Positions 1 through 10,992 of a DNA stretch of 64,000 nucleotides are shown one piece after another. A model generated the notes under the pieces. The model was not told the origin of the DNA. It ran no database searches and saw nothing but the letters and a program-made list of their open reading frames with translations. Origin of the DNA: Rickettsiales bacterium (GTDB lineage Bacteria > Pseudomonadota > Alphaproteobacteria > Rickettsiales > UBA8987). How positions within the stretch are numbered: position 1 is the first letter of the stretch; each line of letters begins with the position of its first letter. A program made the translations under genes and the position numbers. The stretch is taken from assembly GCA_020630095.1 (NCBI GenBank), contig JAHDCD010000007.1, positions 1 through 64,000 of the forward strand, written 5' to 3'.

Positions 1-23
1 ATGCTTTATATACATACCGATCT

Positions 24-44
24 CCTAACTTGTTAAAAGTTAGG
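24..44. terminator. Inverted repeat after mnmA, possible weak terminator
   Basis: A perfect 8-bp inverted repeat (CCTAACTT / AAGTTAGG) with a 5-base loop lies 34 bases past the mnmA stop codon. No clear T-run follows on the minus strand, so terminator function is only plausible. Confidence 0.4.
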
Positions 45-77
45 TGTCAGCCCCATAATTAAATTATAAACTGTATT

Positions 78-1190
78 TTATTTACGTAGGATCCAGCCGC
101 CACCGAGTACGCGTGTGCCGTCGTAAATAACGCAGGCTTGTCCAGGGGAGATTGCTTTTTGTGGTTCGTATAGTTCCACTTTAGATACACCATCTTGCGC
201 GGGTGGGAATATTTTTGCGCTAACTTGTTTTTGTGCGTTGCGCATGCGCACTTTTACTTCTTTGCCTTCATGAGGTATTTCGTCTTCAAGCCAGTTAATT
301 AGATTTATATTTAAGCTATCTTTAAATAGATATTTTTCTTCGCCGACATATACAATTTTTTCTTCAGCTGAAATTTTAATTACATATAGCGGATCTTTCA
401 GTCCGCCGATATCTAACCCCTTGCGTTGGCCTACTGTGTAATTAATTATGCCTTCGTGGTCGCCGAATTCTTCGCCAGTTTCTATGTGGACTATTTTGCC
501 GGCATCAAGCGCGTTAGGACGTAGTTTTTCTACCACTTTTGCGTAATTGCCGTTTGGTACAAAGCAGATGTCTTGGCTATCTGGTTTATCGGCTACTATT
601 AAATCGTATTTTTGGGCAAGTTCGCGGGTTTGGTCTTTTGTATATTCACCAAGTGGGAAGTGCAGATAATCTAACTGTTCTTGTGTGGTTGCGAATAGGA
701 AATAAGTTTGATCCTTATTAGAATCTATAGCGTTGTGGAGTTCTGTGCGATTGTTTTCGTTATCAACTCTGCGTACATAATGACCTGTTACTAGTGCATC
801 AGCGTCGAGGTCTTTAGCTACTTTTAATAAGTCGCGGAATTTTACTGTTTGATTGCACTTAACGCATGGGATTGGAGTTTCACCTCTTATGTAAGAATCG
901 GCGAAGTCTTCCATTACGGATTCTTTGAATAGAGATTCATAGTTTAATACGTAATGAGGAATGTTTAGTGATTCACAAACGCGCCTAGCGTCTTCAATGT
1001 CTTGTCCTGCACAGCATGCGCCTTTTTTGGCTAAGGCCGCGCCGTGATCATATAATTGTAAGGTAATGCCGATGGTTTCGTAGCCGGCTTCTTTTACCAT
1101 TGCGGCAACGCATGAGCTGTCTACTCCGCCGGACATAGCCACAACAACACGGGCTTTATCTTTAGGTTTATTTAATTTTAAGTTTAACAA
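78..1190 (-). CDS. mnmA: tRNA-specific 2-thiouridylase MnmA
   Basis: Cytosolic enzyme that thiolates U34 of tRNA-Lys, -Glu and -Gln, activating the base with ATP and taking sulfur from a relay protein. The 370-residue product has the N-terminal PP-loop SGGVDSS at residues 20-26. The catalytic cysteine is in CVKCNQ (C109, C112) and the second conserved cysteine is in QDICFV (C209). A C-terminal beta-barrel region with VGQRKGL follows. Length is normal for the family. It stands alone between a palindromic repeat on its upstream side and the window edge. The first ATG gives a short, plausible leader before the PP-loop, so I keep it. Confidence 0.97.
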   Translation of the reverse strand: MLNLKLNKPKDKARVVVAMSGGVDSSCVAAMVKEAGYETIGITLQLYDHGAALAKKGACCAGQDIEDARRVCESLNIPHYVLNYESLFKESVMEDFADSYIRGETPIPCVKCNQTVKFRDLLKVAKDLDADALVTGHYVRRVDNENNRTELHNAIDSNKDQTYFLFATTQEQLDYLHFPLGEYTKDQTRELAQKYDLIVADKPDSQDICFVPNGNYAKVVEKLRPNALDAGKIVHIETGEEFGDHEGIINYTVGQRKGLDIGGLKDPLYVIKISAEEKIVYVGEEKYLFKDSLNINLINWLEDEIPHEGKEVKVRMRNAQKQVSAKIFPPAQDGVSKVELYEPQKAISPGQACVIYDGTRVLGGGWILRK

Positions 1191-1195
1191 GATTT

Positions 1196-1264
1196 GTCAT
1201 TCCCGCGGAGGCGGGAATCTCCCTTTGGTCAATTCCCGAGATCCCCGCTTTCGCGGGGATGACA
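1196..1264. repeat. Dispersed palindromic repeat (GTCATTCCCGCG type)
   Basis: The segment begins GTCATTCCCGC and ends GCGGGGATGAC, so its ends are inverted copies. It holds two hairpins, CCCGC-GGAG-GCGGG and ATCCCCGC-TTTC-GCGGGGAT. A fragment of the same kind (CCCGCTTGAGTGCGGGAATG) occurs near 43881-43900. It is far more GC-rich than its surroundings and fits a mobile palindromic unit. It lies upstream of mnmA and downstream of pal and could also terminate pal. Confidence 0.8.
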
Positions 1265-1274
1265 CTAGTTCTTA

Positions 1275-2030
1275 TTATCTAAGAACTGTAACTGAACGGC
1301 GGTTTTTAGACCAAGAATATTCGTTAGAACCCACTACAGCAGGTTGTTCTTTACCATAAGATACAGATTTAATTCTATCACGAGAGATGCCGTTGATAAT
1401 CATGTAAGCTTTCACTGCTTGTGCGCGCTTATCACCAAGAGCTAAGTTATATTCTCTTGTACCGCGTTCATCTGCGTGGCCTTCAATTACAATTTCAGAA
1501 CCGCGGTTAGATTTTAACCATGTAATTTGGTTATTAATTACTGCTTTTGATTTGGCGTTTAATGTAGTGCTGTTATAATCAAAAAATACTCTGTCGCGTA
1601 TTTCATTACCATTAGCATCGTAAGTAATTCTTACTGTTTCGTCATTATCTGCGCCGTTATATCTGCCGCCAGATGTGGCATAGTTAGTTACTGCATTCCT
1701 ACGCTTATTATATGTAGATTCACCGAAAGGTAAGTCCGCCGATTGGATACCTGTTACGCCATATGAACCGCTGTTACCATAACCAGTTGTACTAATTGTA
1801 CCTGTATTTACTGAAGGGTAACCAGAAGTGCCATAACCATAAGCGGTTGTAGTTGTATTGCCATATTGTGAGCCATTTGGGTATAGGCCTGTTGGAATTT
1901 GAGTTGTAGCTGTATCCGGCATAGTTTCTTCAGCGTAAATATCCGCTTCTTCACTGCCAAGTAAGCCTGAAACTGAGTTACAGGATGTTAAGGTTGCTAG
2001 TACTAATAATGATAATAGGAAACTTTTCAT
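1275..2030 (-). CDS. pal: Peptidoglycan-associated lipoprotein Pal (OmpA-type)
   Basis: Outer-membrane lipoprotein of the Tol-Pal system, which tethers the outer membrane to peptidoglycan during division. The 251-residue product has a lipobox (LTSC, cysteine at residue 17). A Gly/Tyr/Thr-rich linker of about 110 residues follows. The C-terminal OmpA-like domain contains IEGHADERGTREYNLALG and an Arg-rich end (KNRRSV) with the usual Asp and Arg peptidoglycan contacts. The linker is longer than in typical Pal (about 170 residues in all), which is unusual. No tolB or other tol genes lie beside it here, so the name rests on domain content. Confidence 0.9.
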   Translation of the reverse strand: MKSFLLSLLVLATLTSCNSVSGLLGSEEADIYAEETMPDTATTQIPTGLYPNGSQYGNTTTTAYGYGTSGYPSVNTGTISTTGYGNSGSYGVTGIQSADLPFGESTYNKRRNAVTNYATSGGRYNGADNDETVRITYDANGNEIRDRVFFDYNSTTLNAKSKAVINNQITWLKSNRGSEIVIEGHADERGTREYNLALGDKRAQAVKAYMIINGISRDRIKSVSYGKEQPAVVGSNEYSWSKNRRSVTVLR

Positions 2031-2099
2031 GCATTTTGAGTAGCAAAAAAGTGGCAGTTTTTCAAGAAGAAAGTTAAGATAATTACTAAATTAACGTAA

Positions 2100-2484
2100 T
2101 TTTAATTTTTACGGCGCTTGAAGTTGCTGGCGCACCGCAACGGTATATAAGCTATGGTATTTGTAGTGTGACGTTTCTGTTGCTAGGTACGTCACCAACC
2201 CCGATAAAAATGATGAATACCCTAGAGCCTAAGCCCTAGAGAATCAACTAGGCAGCCATAGCCACGTTAGTTGCATCAAAGTTATCATTCGCAAAATTAT
2301 CGTTTGCATTTGTAGTTTTAATCCTCATATCGCAAGGCATTATCGCGAGTAAAGTTCTCTTCCTTTGAACATCTGTCAAATCTATTTCGGACCCATATTT
2401 TTTAGTGGTGGATCCGGCGGGTACCGCCCCCGCGTCCAAAATGTCTATTACGAATAGCGTTTATTACTATAGTTCTTAAAGAAC
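2100..2484 (-). ncRNA. ssrA: Two-piece (permuted) transfer-messenger RNA
   Basis: tmRNA rescues stalled ribosomes with SmpB. On the minus strand the acceptor piece comes first. A T-arm (CGCGGG...CCCGC) runs into CGGATCCACCA, whose CCA ends at 2406. After only 11 bases the coding piece starts at 2394 with GGGTCCG, which pairs with CGGATCC as a 7-bp acceptor stem (one G-U). It continues with the conserved GATTTGAC. The tag reading frame ends at a TAG at 2248-2250 and reads ANDNFANDNFDATNVAMAA if resumption is at the GCA at 2305-2307. Pseudoknot-like inverted repeats follow. The permuted order is the alphaproteobacterial form. The 3' end near 2100 is an estimate. smpB is at 31946-32434. Confidence 0.92.
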
Positions 2485-2490
2485 ATAGCT

Positions 2491-2520
2491 ATTGTAGCAC
2501 TGATAAGGCTTGAGTGTCAA
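2491..2520 (-). promoter_or_regulatory. Sigma-70 promoter of ssrA
   Basis: On the minus strand TTGACA (2515-2520) and TACAAT (2491-2496) are separated by 18 bases. The predicted start at about 2484 precedes a GTTCTT-T-AAGAAC hairpin and the tmRNA acceptor piece. The near-consensus hexamers fit a strongly expressed RNA. Confidence 0.8.
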
Positions 2521-2536
2521 GTTGAGTGGAATAGAG

Positions 2537-2665
2537 TATAGTCTTTTCTAATTTACACATAGTGTAAATTAGGTTCATTGCTACGCAATGCAAACCAAGC
2601 TCAAGCTTGGTTTGATAGCAAATCAAATTTAAATGCTACCGCATTGTAAATTAGAATTTACTATA
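2537..2665. repeat. Dispersed palindromic repeat, TATAGTC family, copy 1
   Basis: The element starts TATAGTCTTTTCTAATTTA and ends ACTATA, an inverted terminal match. It has an internal hairpin (TAATTTACAC / GTGTAAATTA) and the palindrome CCAAGCTCAAGCTTGG. A related full-length copy is at 10892-10992, and shorter copies are at 23331-23379 and 43831-43872. It separates ssrA from ilvC. Confidence 0.75.
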
Positions 2666-2670
2666 GATGC

Positions 2671-2698
2671 AAAAAAGGCTGCGCATTGGCAGCCTTTT
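2671..2698 (-). terminator. Rho-independent terminator after ilvC
   Basis: The stem GGCTGC/GCAGCC with a 6-base loop is flanked by A/T tracts. On the minus strand it ends in a run of six T, directly downstream of ilvC. Confidence 0.85.
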
Positions 2699-2719
2699 GA
2701 GTTTAAGTATTATGGTTGG

Positions 2720-4272
<1,553 letters not shown>

Positions 4273-4314
4273 GGTAGACTTTATAAATGAAGCCTATCAT
4301 TAGGTCAACAGAAT

Positions 4315-5118
4315 CTAGAAATATGGATTTTCAGGGTCGTTTAAATCAGGGAGATCCTCAAGTAATTCATCATCTTCTTTTAGAAGGTCCTCATCAGATT
4401 GAGGAGTGCCAGTAGTACTTTCGCCTATATTGAATAGATTATCAAAATCGTCTAGGTTATTAGTCTCTTTTGGCTTGTTGGAGTTAGAATCAAATACAAC
4501 GATGTCCTTCTTAGCGCGCTCATCTAATTCTTTCTTTTCGGCTTCTTCTTTTGCTTTTTGCTTTTTACCCCATTCAGTTTCTTCTAGAGGTATTTCATAG
4601 AAGGCACTTTCTGCGGTAGCGCTTAACTCATCATCAACAACAATTCTAACCGGTGAATTTTGTTTAGCTTCAGTTGCCTTTATTTTCGATGCATAATCAG
4701 CTTGATATTTTACTGTGTTAATTGCTGCTATTTCGGCTTGAGCAATTTCAAATATTTGTGGGCGAGGGCAGTCCAGTACGTTAATGCGTTCATCGCCTTT
4801 TAATCTGTGGGCATAGATTAAATAGCGCCCGCCTTTTCTAAATTTTATATTGAAGGCAGATTCGGTGAAGAAAATTACATGAGTTGAATCATATTCTAGC
4901 CCTTTAAAGATGATATCTAATTGAGCTGATATTTTTAATTCATTTGTACCGAAGCCTGAGCCTAGTTTTCGCCCCACATTTTCTACATTGTCAATTTTAG
5001 CGATAAATACAGCATCTGAGCTGTGATATTTGTCGTGAGCGGTTTCTAGTTCACAGTAAAATGCATTCGCAGGTAGCGTGAATGTAAGTAATAAAAATGT
5101 GAATAATAGTCTAACCAT
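4315..5118 (-). CDS. Exported protein, NTR/TIMP-like N-terminal domain, acidic tail
   Basis: I do not recognise a named family with certainty. The 267-residue product begins with a signal peptide (hydrophobic core LLFTFLLLTFTLPANA, cleavage near residue 19). The next 120 residues show FYCELETA, SSDAVFIAKI, GRYLIYAHRL and VLDCPRP. This spacing resembles the OB-like netrin/TIMP domain, in which one cysteine is near the mature N-terminus and a G-x-YL-x-YA strand follows. The last 100 residues are Lys/Glu/Asp-rich and probably disordered. The start overlaps the recO stop by 8 bases, suggesting translational coupling. Function is unknown. Confidence 0.75.
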   Translation of the reverse strand: MVRLLFTFLLLTFTLPANAFYCELETAHDKYHSSDAVFIAKIDNVENVGRKLGSGFGTNELKISAQLDIIFKGLEYDSTHVIFFTESAFNIKFRKGGRYLIYAHRLKGDERINVLDCPRPQIFEIAQAEIAAINTVKYQADYASKIKATEAKQNSPVRIVVDDELSATAESAFYEIPLEETEWGKKQKAKEEAEKKELDERAKKDIVVFDSNSNKPKETNNLDDFDNLFNIGESTTGTPQSDEDLLKEDDELLEDLPDLNDPENPYF

Positions 5119-5794
5119 GCATTAATTTTGGCATATTCTTATTTCTATTTTCAAATATAAATTTGTTGATAAAGAATATAAGGATATTTTTAGCTTCTTC
5201 ATAATCACTAGCTGTAAGCTCTGTATTATCAATATTTTTTAAAGCTTGGGGGAATTTGAATAACTTATCTTTATACGCTTCACCAGCTTCTTTTCCTACG
5301 GCACAACCAGTTTTTGGCGATATATAGAGAAGGTTAGATGTTTCGTTGGTTACTGTGCAGGCTTTTAATGACAATGAATAGCCAGAGATAGTTAGTATTT
5401 CTTTTAGTATAACTAGTAAGTTCTTTTTGTGATTAGGCTCGGTTAAGAATGTTTTTAAATGATCTACTATAGAAGGGCATTTTTCTTCTTCATGCAGGAT
5501 TTGTAGAAGAAGTTCACAAAGGTAGTTGAAGCTGTAGAGTTTCTCTTTGTTACCTATTAGGTTGATTGAGAAGCTATTTAGTAGCTCTAAAGATAATGTA
5601 CCTAATTGTTCTTTAGTTTTTTGTTTCTTTTCAAAAGCAACAAAATTGCCTAGTTGCATTAAACCGAAATATTTCTTTGAGTTGTATGCGTAGCCTGAAA
5701 TTAGCCCGTCATCCGTGGTTAGTATTTTAAGCAAAAAGCCTTTTTCATTTAGAGCCTTTTTAAAGATTAATATTCCTGTGCCGTGAGTTATCAT
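5111..5794 (-). CDS. recO: DNA repair protein RecO
   Basis: Recombination mediator that, with RecR and RecF, loads RecA on SSB-coated gaps. The 227-residue product fits RecO: an N-terminal OB-fold (GILIFKKALNEKGFLLKIL, GLISGYAY) and a helical C-terminal part with the conserved LYISPKTGCAVG segment. The zinc-finger cysteines of some RecO proteins are not obvious. It is divergent from the porin gene, with a long perfect inverted repeat in the gap. The downstream exported-protein gene overlaps it by 8 bases. Confidence 0.9.
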   Translation of the reverse strand: MITHGTGILIFKKALNEKGFLLKILTTDDGLISGYAYNSKKYFGLMQLGNFVAFEKKQKTKEQLGTLSLELLNSFSINLIGNKEKLYSFNYLCELLLQILHEEEKCPSIVDHLKTFLTEPNHKKNLLVILKEILTISGYSLSLKACTVTNETSNLLYISPKTGCAVGKEAGEAYKDKLFKFPQALKNIDNTELTASDYEEAKNILIFFINKFIFENRNKNMPKLMHG

Positions 5795-5819
5795 TGTTTC
5801 ATTTATGCAACATAGAGGA

Positions 5820-5867
5820 TAAAGGTAAAGAATAAACCATGTTTTATTACTTTATTCTTTACCTTTA
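5820..5867. repeat. Perfect 17-bp inverted repeat between recO and porin
   Basis: The arms 5820-5836 and 5851-5867 are exact inverted copies (TAAAGGTAAAGAATAAA and its complement) around a 14-base loop. It lies in the divergent gap between recO and the porin gene, so it could be an operator for both or a hairpin in the porin leader. It lacks the GC-rich stem of a terminator. Confidence 0.75.
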
Positions 5868-5941
5868 AACAGAGCCTTTTAGAAGAATTTATTAGTTATA
5901 ACTTAACCCCTGTTTTTTAAATAGGATATTAAATATATAAA

Positions 5942-7129
5942 ATGAAAACTTTTTTAACTACTACTGCATTAGTTGCGGGTCTTGCTCTAGCTTCTAACGC
6001 AAAAGCAGAAGGTATCGATATTACTATCGGTGGTTTCGCTGATTTCCAAGTTGGTATTATTGATACTGATTTCCAAGGCAGCACTAATGATGTATATTTC
6101 CGTAATGATACAGAAATTCACCTAGGCTTAATTGGTGAATCTGATAGCTTAACATATGGTGCTGTAATTGAATTAGAAGCTGATGTTTCTTCAGAAACAG
6201 ATAACCAAGGTGTTAATGCTGATAAAACTTACATTTTTGTTGAATCTGATTTTGGTCGTGTTGAATTAGGTAACGTTGACGGTGCTGAAAACAGATTAAA
6301 AATTAATGGTTCTGTAATCGCTCGTGGTACTGGCGGTACTGATGGTGATTTCGGTCACTTTGTTACTACTAATACGGATGACTTTAACAATGAAACGGGT
6401 GTTTTTGGTGCTGATGGCCAATTAGACACTCTTGCAAATGGTTTCTATGGTGGTTTATTCTTCACAACGCCTAATTTATTAGCTCAGGCAATTGAGGGTA
6501 ATACTGAAGATTCTTCTAAATTATCTTACTATACTCCAAGATTCGGTGGCGTTCAGTTAGGTGTATCATACGCTCCTAATTCTGGTTCGGCTGGTCAGTC
6601 AATCTTTGGTACTAACATTTATGAAGATATTATTTCAGCTGGTATTAACTACGCTTTAGATATTGATGGTATTGGTGTTGAAGCTTCAGTTACTGGTGAG
6701 TTTGCTGATGCAGTAGCTACAGGTGTTGATGATTTAGAAACTTACGCTATTGGCTTAGGTGTTAACTTTGAAGGTTTTCAAATTGCTGGTTCATACGGTG
6801 ATTTAGGTAACACAGATGCATTAAATGACTTTATCGATAACGGTATTGCTGATGGTTCATTTATAACTGATACATCTACTGAATATTATGATGTAACAGT
6901 AGCTTTTGATGCTGGTGAATTTGGTGTTTCTGTTGGTTACTTTAACTCTGAATTCGAAGTTAGCGGTGTTGCTGGTACTTTAGAGTTTGAAAATATCTCT
7001 GTAGGTGTTGATTACGAAATCGCACCAGGTTTCACTGGTTATATTGAAGGTAACTTCTTCGAGTTTGATGATGCTGGTGTTACTTCAGATGGTAACGTTA
7101 TTATCTTAGGTACTCAGCTTACTTTCTAG
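5942..7129 (+). CDS. Outer-membrane porin
   Basis: General diffusion porin of the outer membrane. The 395-residue product has a signal peptide (residues 1-22, ending SNAKAEG). The mature part is a beta-barrel: it starts GIDITIGGFADFQVG, alternates hydrophobic residues throughout, contains the early ...VFVESDFGRVELGN-like strand (here FVESDFGRVELGN) and ends in LGTQLTF with the C-terminal phenylalanine needed for Bam insertion. It matches the Gram-negative porin family of alphaproteobacteria. An AGGATA ribosome site precedes the ATG and a strong terminator follows. Codon use is very regular, which suggests high expression. Confidence 0.93.
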   Translation: MKTFLTTTALVAGLALASNAKAEGIDITIGGFADFQVGIIDTDFQGSTNDVYFRNDTEIHLGLIGESDSLTYGAVIELEADVSSETDNQGVNADKTYIFVESDFGRVELGNVDGAENRLKINGSVIARGTGGTDGDFGHFVTTNTDDFNNETGVFGADGQLDTLANGFYGGLFFTTPNLLAQAIEGNTEDSSKLSYYTPRFGGVQLGVSYAPNSGSAGQSIFGTNIYEDIISAGINYALDIDGIGVEASVTGEFADAVATGVDDLETYAIGLGVNFEGFQIAGSYGDLGNTDALNDFIDNGIADGSFITDTSTEYYDVTVAFDAGEFGVSVGYFNSEFEVSGVAGTLEFENISVGVDYEIAPGFTGYIEGNFFEFDDAGVTSDGNVIILGTQLTF

Positions 7130-7165
7130 TAAGTTAGTAACTAATTTAACTATTTATTATATTAA

Positions 7166-7197
7166 ACCCTCGCATTTATTGATGCGGGGGTTTTTTA
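7166..7197 (+). terminator. Rho-independent terminator after the porin
   Basis: The stem CCCTCGCAT / ATGCGGGGG (one wobble) has a 6-base loop and is followed by TTTTTTATTTTT. It directly follows the porin stop. Confidence 0.92.
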
Positions 7198-7242
7198 TTT
7201 TTAGAGTTGGTAATGTATTCACATACAGGTTATCTTTGCTCT

Positions 7243-7488
7243 ATGAATATAATGGTATTAAACTTACCTAGAAATGTAGGTGAAGGGGAATTGAAGAAGT
7301 TATTTGAAGGTTACGGCAAGGTTGAGTCTGCCAAAATAGTTTTGGATAAAGAAAAAGGAGTTTCTAAAGGTTTTGCTTTTGTAGAAATGGCGGATGAAAG
7401 TGAGGCAACTAAAGCTATAGAAGCGCTACATGGCAGTAAGGTTGGTAATCAGAATATAAGAGTTAAAGAGTCTAAGCCTGTGACTTAA
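7243..7488 (+). CDS. Small RRM RNA-binding protein
   Basis: Single RNA-recognition-motif protein of about 81 residues, likely an RNA chaperone or regulator in the cytosol. The RNP-2 strand is IMVLNL near the N-terminus and RNP-1 is KGFAFVEM. The whole chain is one RRM with a short basic tail. In-frame upstream starts exist (TTG 7207, ATG 7213), but the domain begins right at the ATG at 7243, so I chose that. Stand-alone bacterial RRM proteins are best known from cyanobacteria and scattered proteobacteria. It is convergent with the aminotransferase gene, with one base between the stop codons. Confidence 0.88.
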   Translation: MNIMVLNLPRNVGEGELKKLFEGYGKVESAKIVLDKEKGVSKGFAFVEMADESEATKAIEALHGSKVGNQNIRVKESKPVT

Positions 7489-7489
7489 T

Positions 7490-9018
<1,529 letters not shown>

Positions 9019-9021
9019 GAT

Positions 9022-10140
9022 TTAAAATGTAATTAATGTGCGTGGGTCTATATTCTTTTGGTTCTTTCGTAAAGCAAAATGTAATGTTGGTTTTGAAACA
9101 TCGCCAGTATTGCCAACAGAACCAATTATACTTCCTTTAGGAATATTAGCACCTCTTTGAATAGATATTTTATCTAGGTGTGCGTAAGCTGTCATGTAAC
9201 CTCCGGAGTGTTCAAGGATTACCATGTTGCCGAAATTCTTAACATTATGTTCAGCAAATATTACCTTACCATCGCCGGATGCTCTAACCGCAGAGCCTGA
9301 AAGTGTCTGTATATTTATTCCAGCTTCACTTGCTTTAGCAAAGCGTAGGTCATTGATGATTGCAGATTTTCTAATAGGGCTGATAAAGTTAGCACTTTTC
9401 TCTACATTTGTTAACGGCTCATAAGCAGGAGCTTGTGGTGCAGGTTCGTACGATTTAGCAACAGATTGTCTGCCAAAAGGTTCAGGTTTTTGTAGTTTGT
9501 ATAAGTTATTATCCTTCTTGGCATACTTGTTAGTTTCAACTGTAACTAGTCTTTGGCCAATTGTGATAATATTTGAATCTAAGTTATTAATACGCTTAAG
9601 CTCGTTAGGTGTAATTCCTAAATATTTAGAAATTGAGTAGATAGTATCGCCACGTTTTACTGTGTATGAGTTAAAGTTATTGTTAATAACTACGTTAGGT
9701 GCAACTGCTGGCGGATAAGGTTTTTGATATTGAAATGAAGTTTCTTTTCTTTCATTTTTTCTTTCAAATGGTTCAATAGCCTCTTCTTTAACTGTAGCTA
9801 AAGGAGCTGTGTTATACTGAGGTTCAGGTGCAATTTGAGTTCTATTCGGAGTATAAGAGCTTGCTTGATAAGGTTGTACTATGCCGATGGGTGGTATTTG
9901 TTTAGGCCTTGGCTCGTATACAGGAATAGTTGAAGGTGCTTGATTTCTTAAGAATAAGCTGTTTTGTGGCTGAGGGTTATATCTAGTTTGTTGAGCGCGA
10001 TTAGCGACTCTTTTATCCACTATCATATCAAAAGGTGTATCACCTAAATGATTCACGGGAGTACGCTCCGCGTTCTGATGTATAGCGCAAGATGGTAAGG
10101 CAATTAAAATGCTGAATATGAAGAATATTATTCTGTTCAT
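9022..10140 (-). CDS. NlpD/EnvC-like lipoprotein, LysM and degenerate M23 domain
   Basis: Predicted envelope lipoprotein that regulates division amidases. The 372-residue product has a lipobox (IALPSC, cysteine about residue 18) and a Pro/Gln-rich linker. One LysM domain follows (YTVKRGDTIYSISKYLG...IGQRLVTV, about residues 157-203). A C-terminal LytM/M23 fold has AYAHLD and GSVGNTGDVSKPTLHFAL. The first metal motif HxxxD is replaced (NIQTLS) and the HxH pair reads TLH, so the peptidase site is not intact. This is typical of NlpD and EnvC, which activate amidases rather than cut. It is closely packed with yajC. Confidence 0.87.
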   Translation of the reverse strand: MNRIIFFIFSILIALPSCAIHQNAERTPVNHLGDTPFDMIVDKRVANRAQQTRYNPQPQNSLFLRNQAPSTIPVYEPRPKQIPPIGIVQPYQASSYTPNRTQIAPEPQYNTAPLATVKEEAIEPFERKNERKETSFQYQKPYPPAVAPNVVINNNFNSYTVKRGDTIYSISKYLGITPNELKRINNLDSNIITIGQRLVTVETNKYAKKDNNLYKLQKPEPFGRQSVAKSYEPAPQAPAYEPLTNVEKSANFISPIRKSAIINDLRFAKASEAGINIQTLSGSAVRASGDGKVIFAEHNVKNFGNMVILEHSGGYMTAYAHLDKISIQRGANIPKGSIIGSVGNTGDVSKPTLHFALRKNQKNIDPRTLITF

Positions 10141-10159
10141 AAATACAAATTAAAGCGAG

Positions 10160-10885
10160 CTATAGAAATGTCGATAGATAATTTAGTCCATCTAGAGTTA
10201 AGTTGTCTGATGAGGTGAAATTAAACTCGGATAAAGCTTCTTTTACAAAGTCTAATTTGGATTTACCGCCGGTTACTATTATTTTAGCATTTGGTAGTTC
10301 TTGCATAAGTTGGTTAACTATATTTTGAACTAGACCTTGGTAGCCAAAATAGAAGCCGCTTTGCATTGCGGTTATAGTGGATTTGCCGATTATACCTGTT
10401 TCTGGTTTCTCAAAGTCAATTTTTGGTAATTTAGAAGTTCTACGACTTAAAGATGCGATAGATAAATCAATTCCTGGGCAGATAACGCCACCTAAATAAT
10501 TGCCATCGTTATCTACGCAATCAAACGTTGTTGCGGTGCCGAAGTCTAATATAATGGTTTCTTGAGCGGTGGTTTTATAGGCGGATATTGCGTTTACTAG
10601 CCTGTCTGATCCGCATTCTTCTGGCTTATCAATTAATATTTCACAAGGTAGTTTGTTTAAGTTTTTATGAATAAAAACTGCGTTGTTGTAGTTTTTATTT
10701 AAGCGTTCATCTACTTCTGGAACTACTGAAGATATTATAGTTTTCTCTATTCCTTCAAATTTTGGTAAATCATTAGAAAAAGTTTCTACGCGCGTTTGAG
10801 ATGTTATTTTGTCATTCTCAAATACGGCAAAAACTATGTTGGTATTGCCAACATCTATGGTTAATATTTTACTATTTTTGTTCAT
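10160..10885 (-). CDS. coaX: Type III pantothenate kinase
   Basis: Catalyses the first step of coenzyme A synthesis, ATP-dependent phosphorylation of pantothenate. The 241-residue product has the ASKHA phosphate-1 motif ILTIDVGNTNIVFAVF at the N-terminus. DRLVNAISAY, the catalytic/phosphate-2 segment ILDFGTATTFDCVD, GGVICPGIDLS and a late IIVTGGKSKL follow. All key CoaX motifs are present and the length is slightly short but normal. A palindromic repeat separates it from the upstream kpsC gene. Confidence 0.95.
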   Translation of the reverse strand: MNKNSKILTIDVGNTNIVFAVFENDKITSQTRVETFSNDLPKFEGIEKTIISSVVPEVDERLNKNYNNAVFIHKNLNKLPCEILIDKPEECGSDRLVNAISAYKTTAQETIILDFGTATTFDCVDNDGNYLGGVICPGIDLSIASLSRRTSKLPKIDFEKPETGIIGKSTITAMQSGFYFGYQGLVQNIVNQLMQELPNAKIIVTGGKSKLDFVKEALSEFNFTSSDNLTLDGLNYLSTFL

Positions 10886-10891
10886 TATAAC

Positions 10892-10992
10892 TATAGTTTT
10901 TTCTAGTTTTCACTGCATGAAAACTAGATTCATCGCTGCGCGATGCAAACCAATCTCAAGCTTGGTTTTATAGCAAATTAGAATTTGCTATA
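10892..10992. repeat. Dispersed palindromic repeat, TATAGTC family, copy 2
   Basis: The ends are inverted (TATAG...CTATA). It contains the hairpin TCTAGTTTTCA / TGAAAACTAGA (10902-10912, 10918-10928), the shared segment GCGATGCAAACCAA-CTCAAGCTTGGTTT, and a palindrome TATAGCAAATT-AG-AATTTGCTATA at 10969-10992. It closely resembles the copy at 2537-2665. It overlaps the last codons and stop of kpsC. Confidence 0.75.

Noticed and set aside
2248-2439. 63-codon minus-strand reading frame ending NVAMAA
   Set aside because: It is the tag frame and flanking RNA of ssrA read as protein; tRNA-like ends and the conserved GATTTGAC show it is tmRNA.
9022-10140. Active M23 endopeptidase
   Set aside because: Both metal-binding motifs lack essential residues, so a regulatory NlpD/EnvC-like role is more likely.
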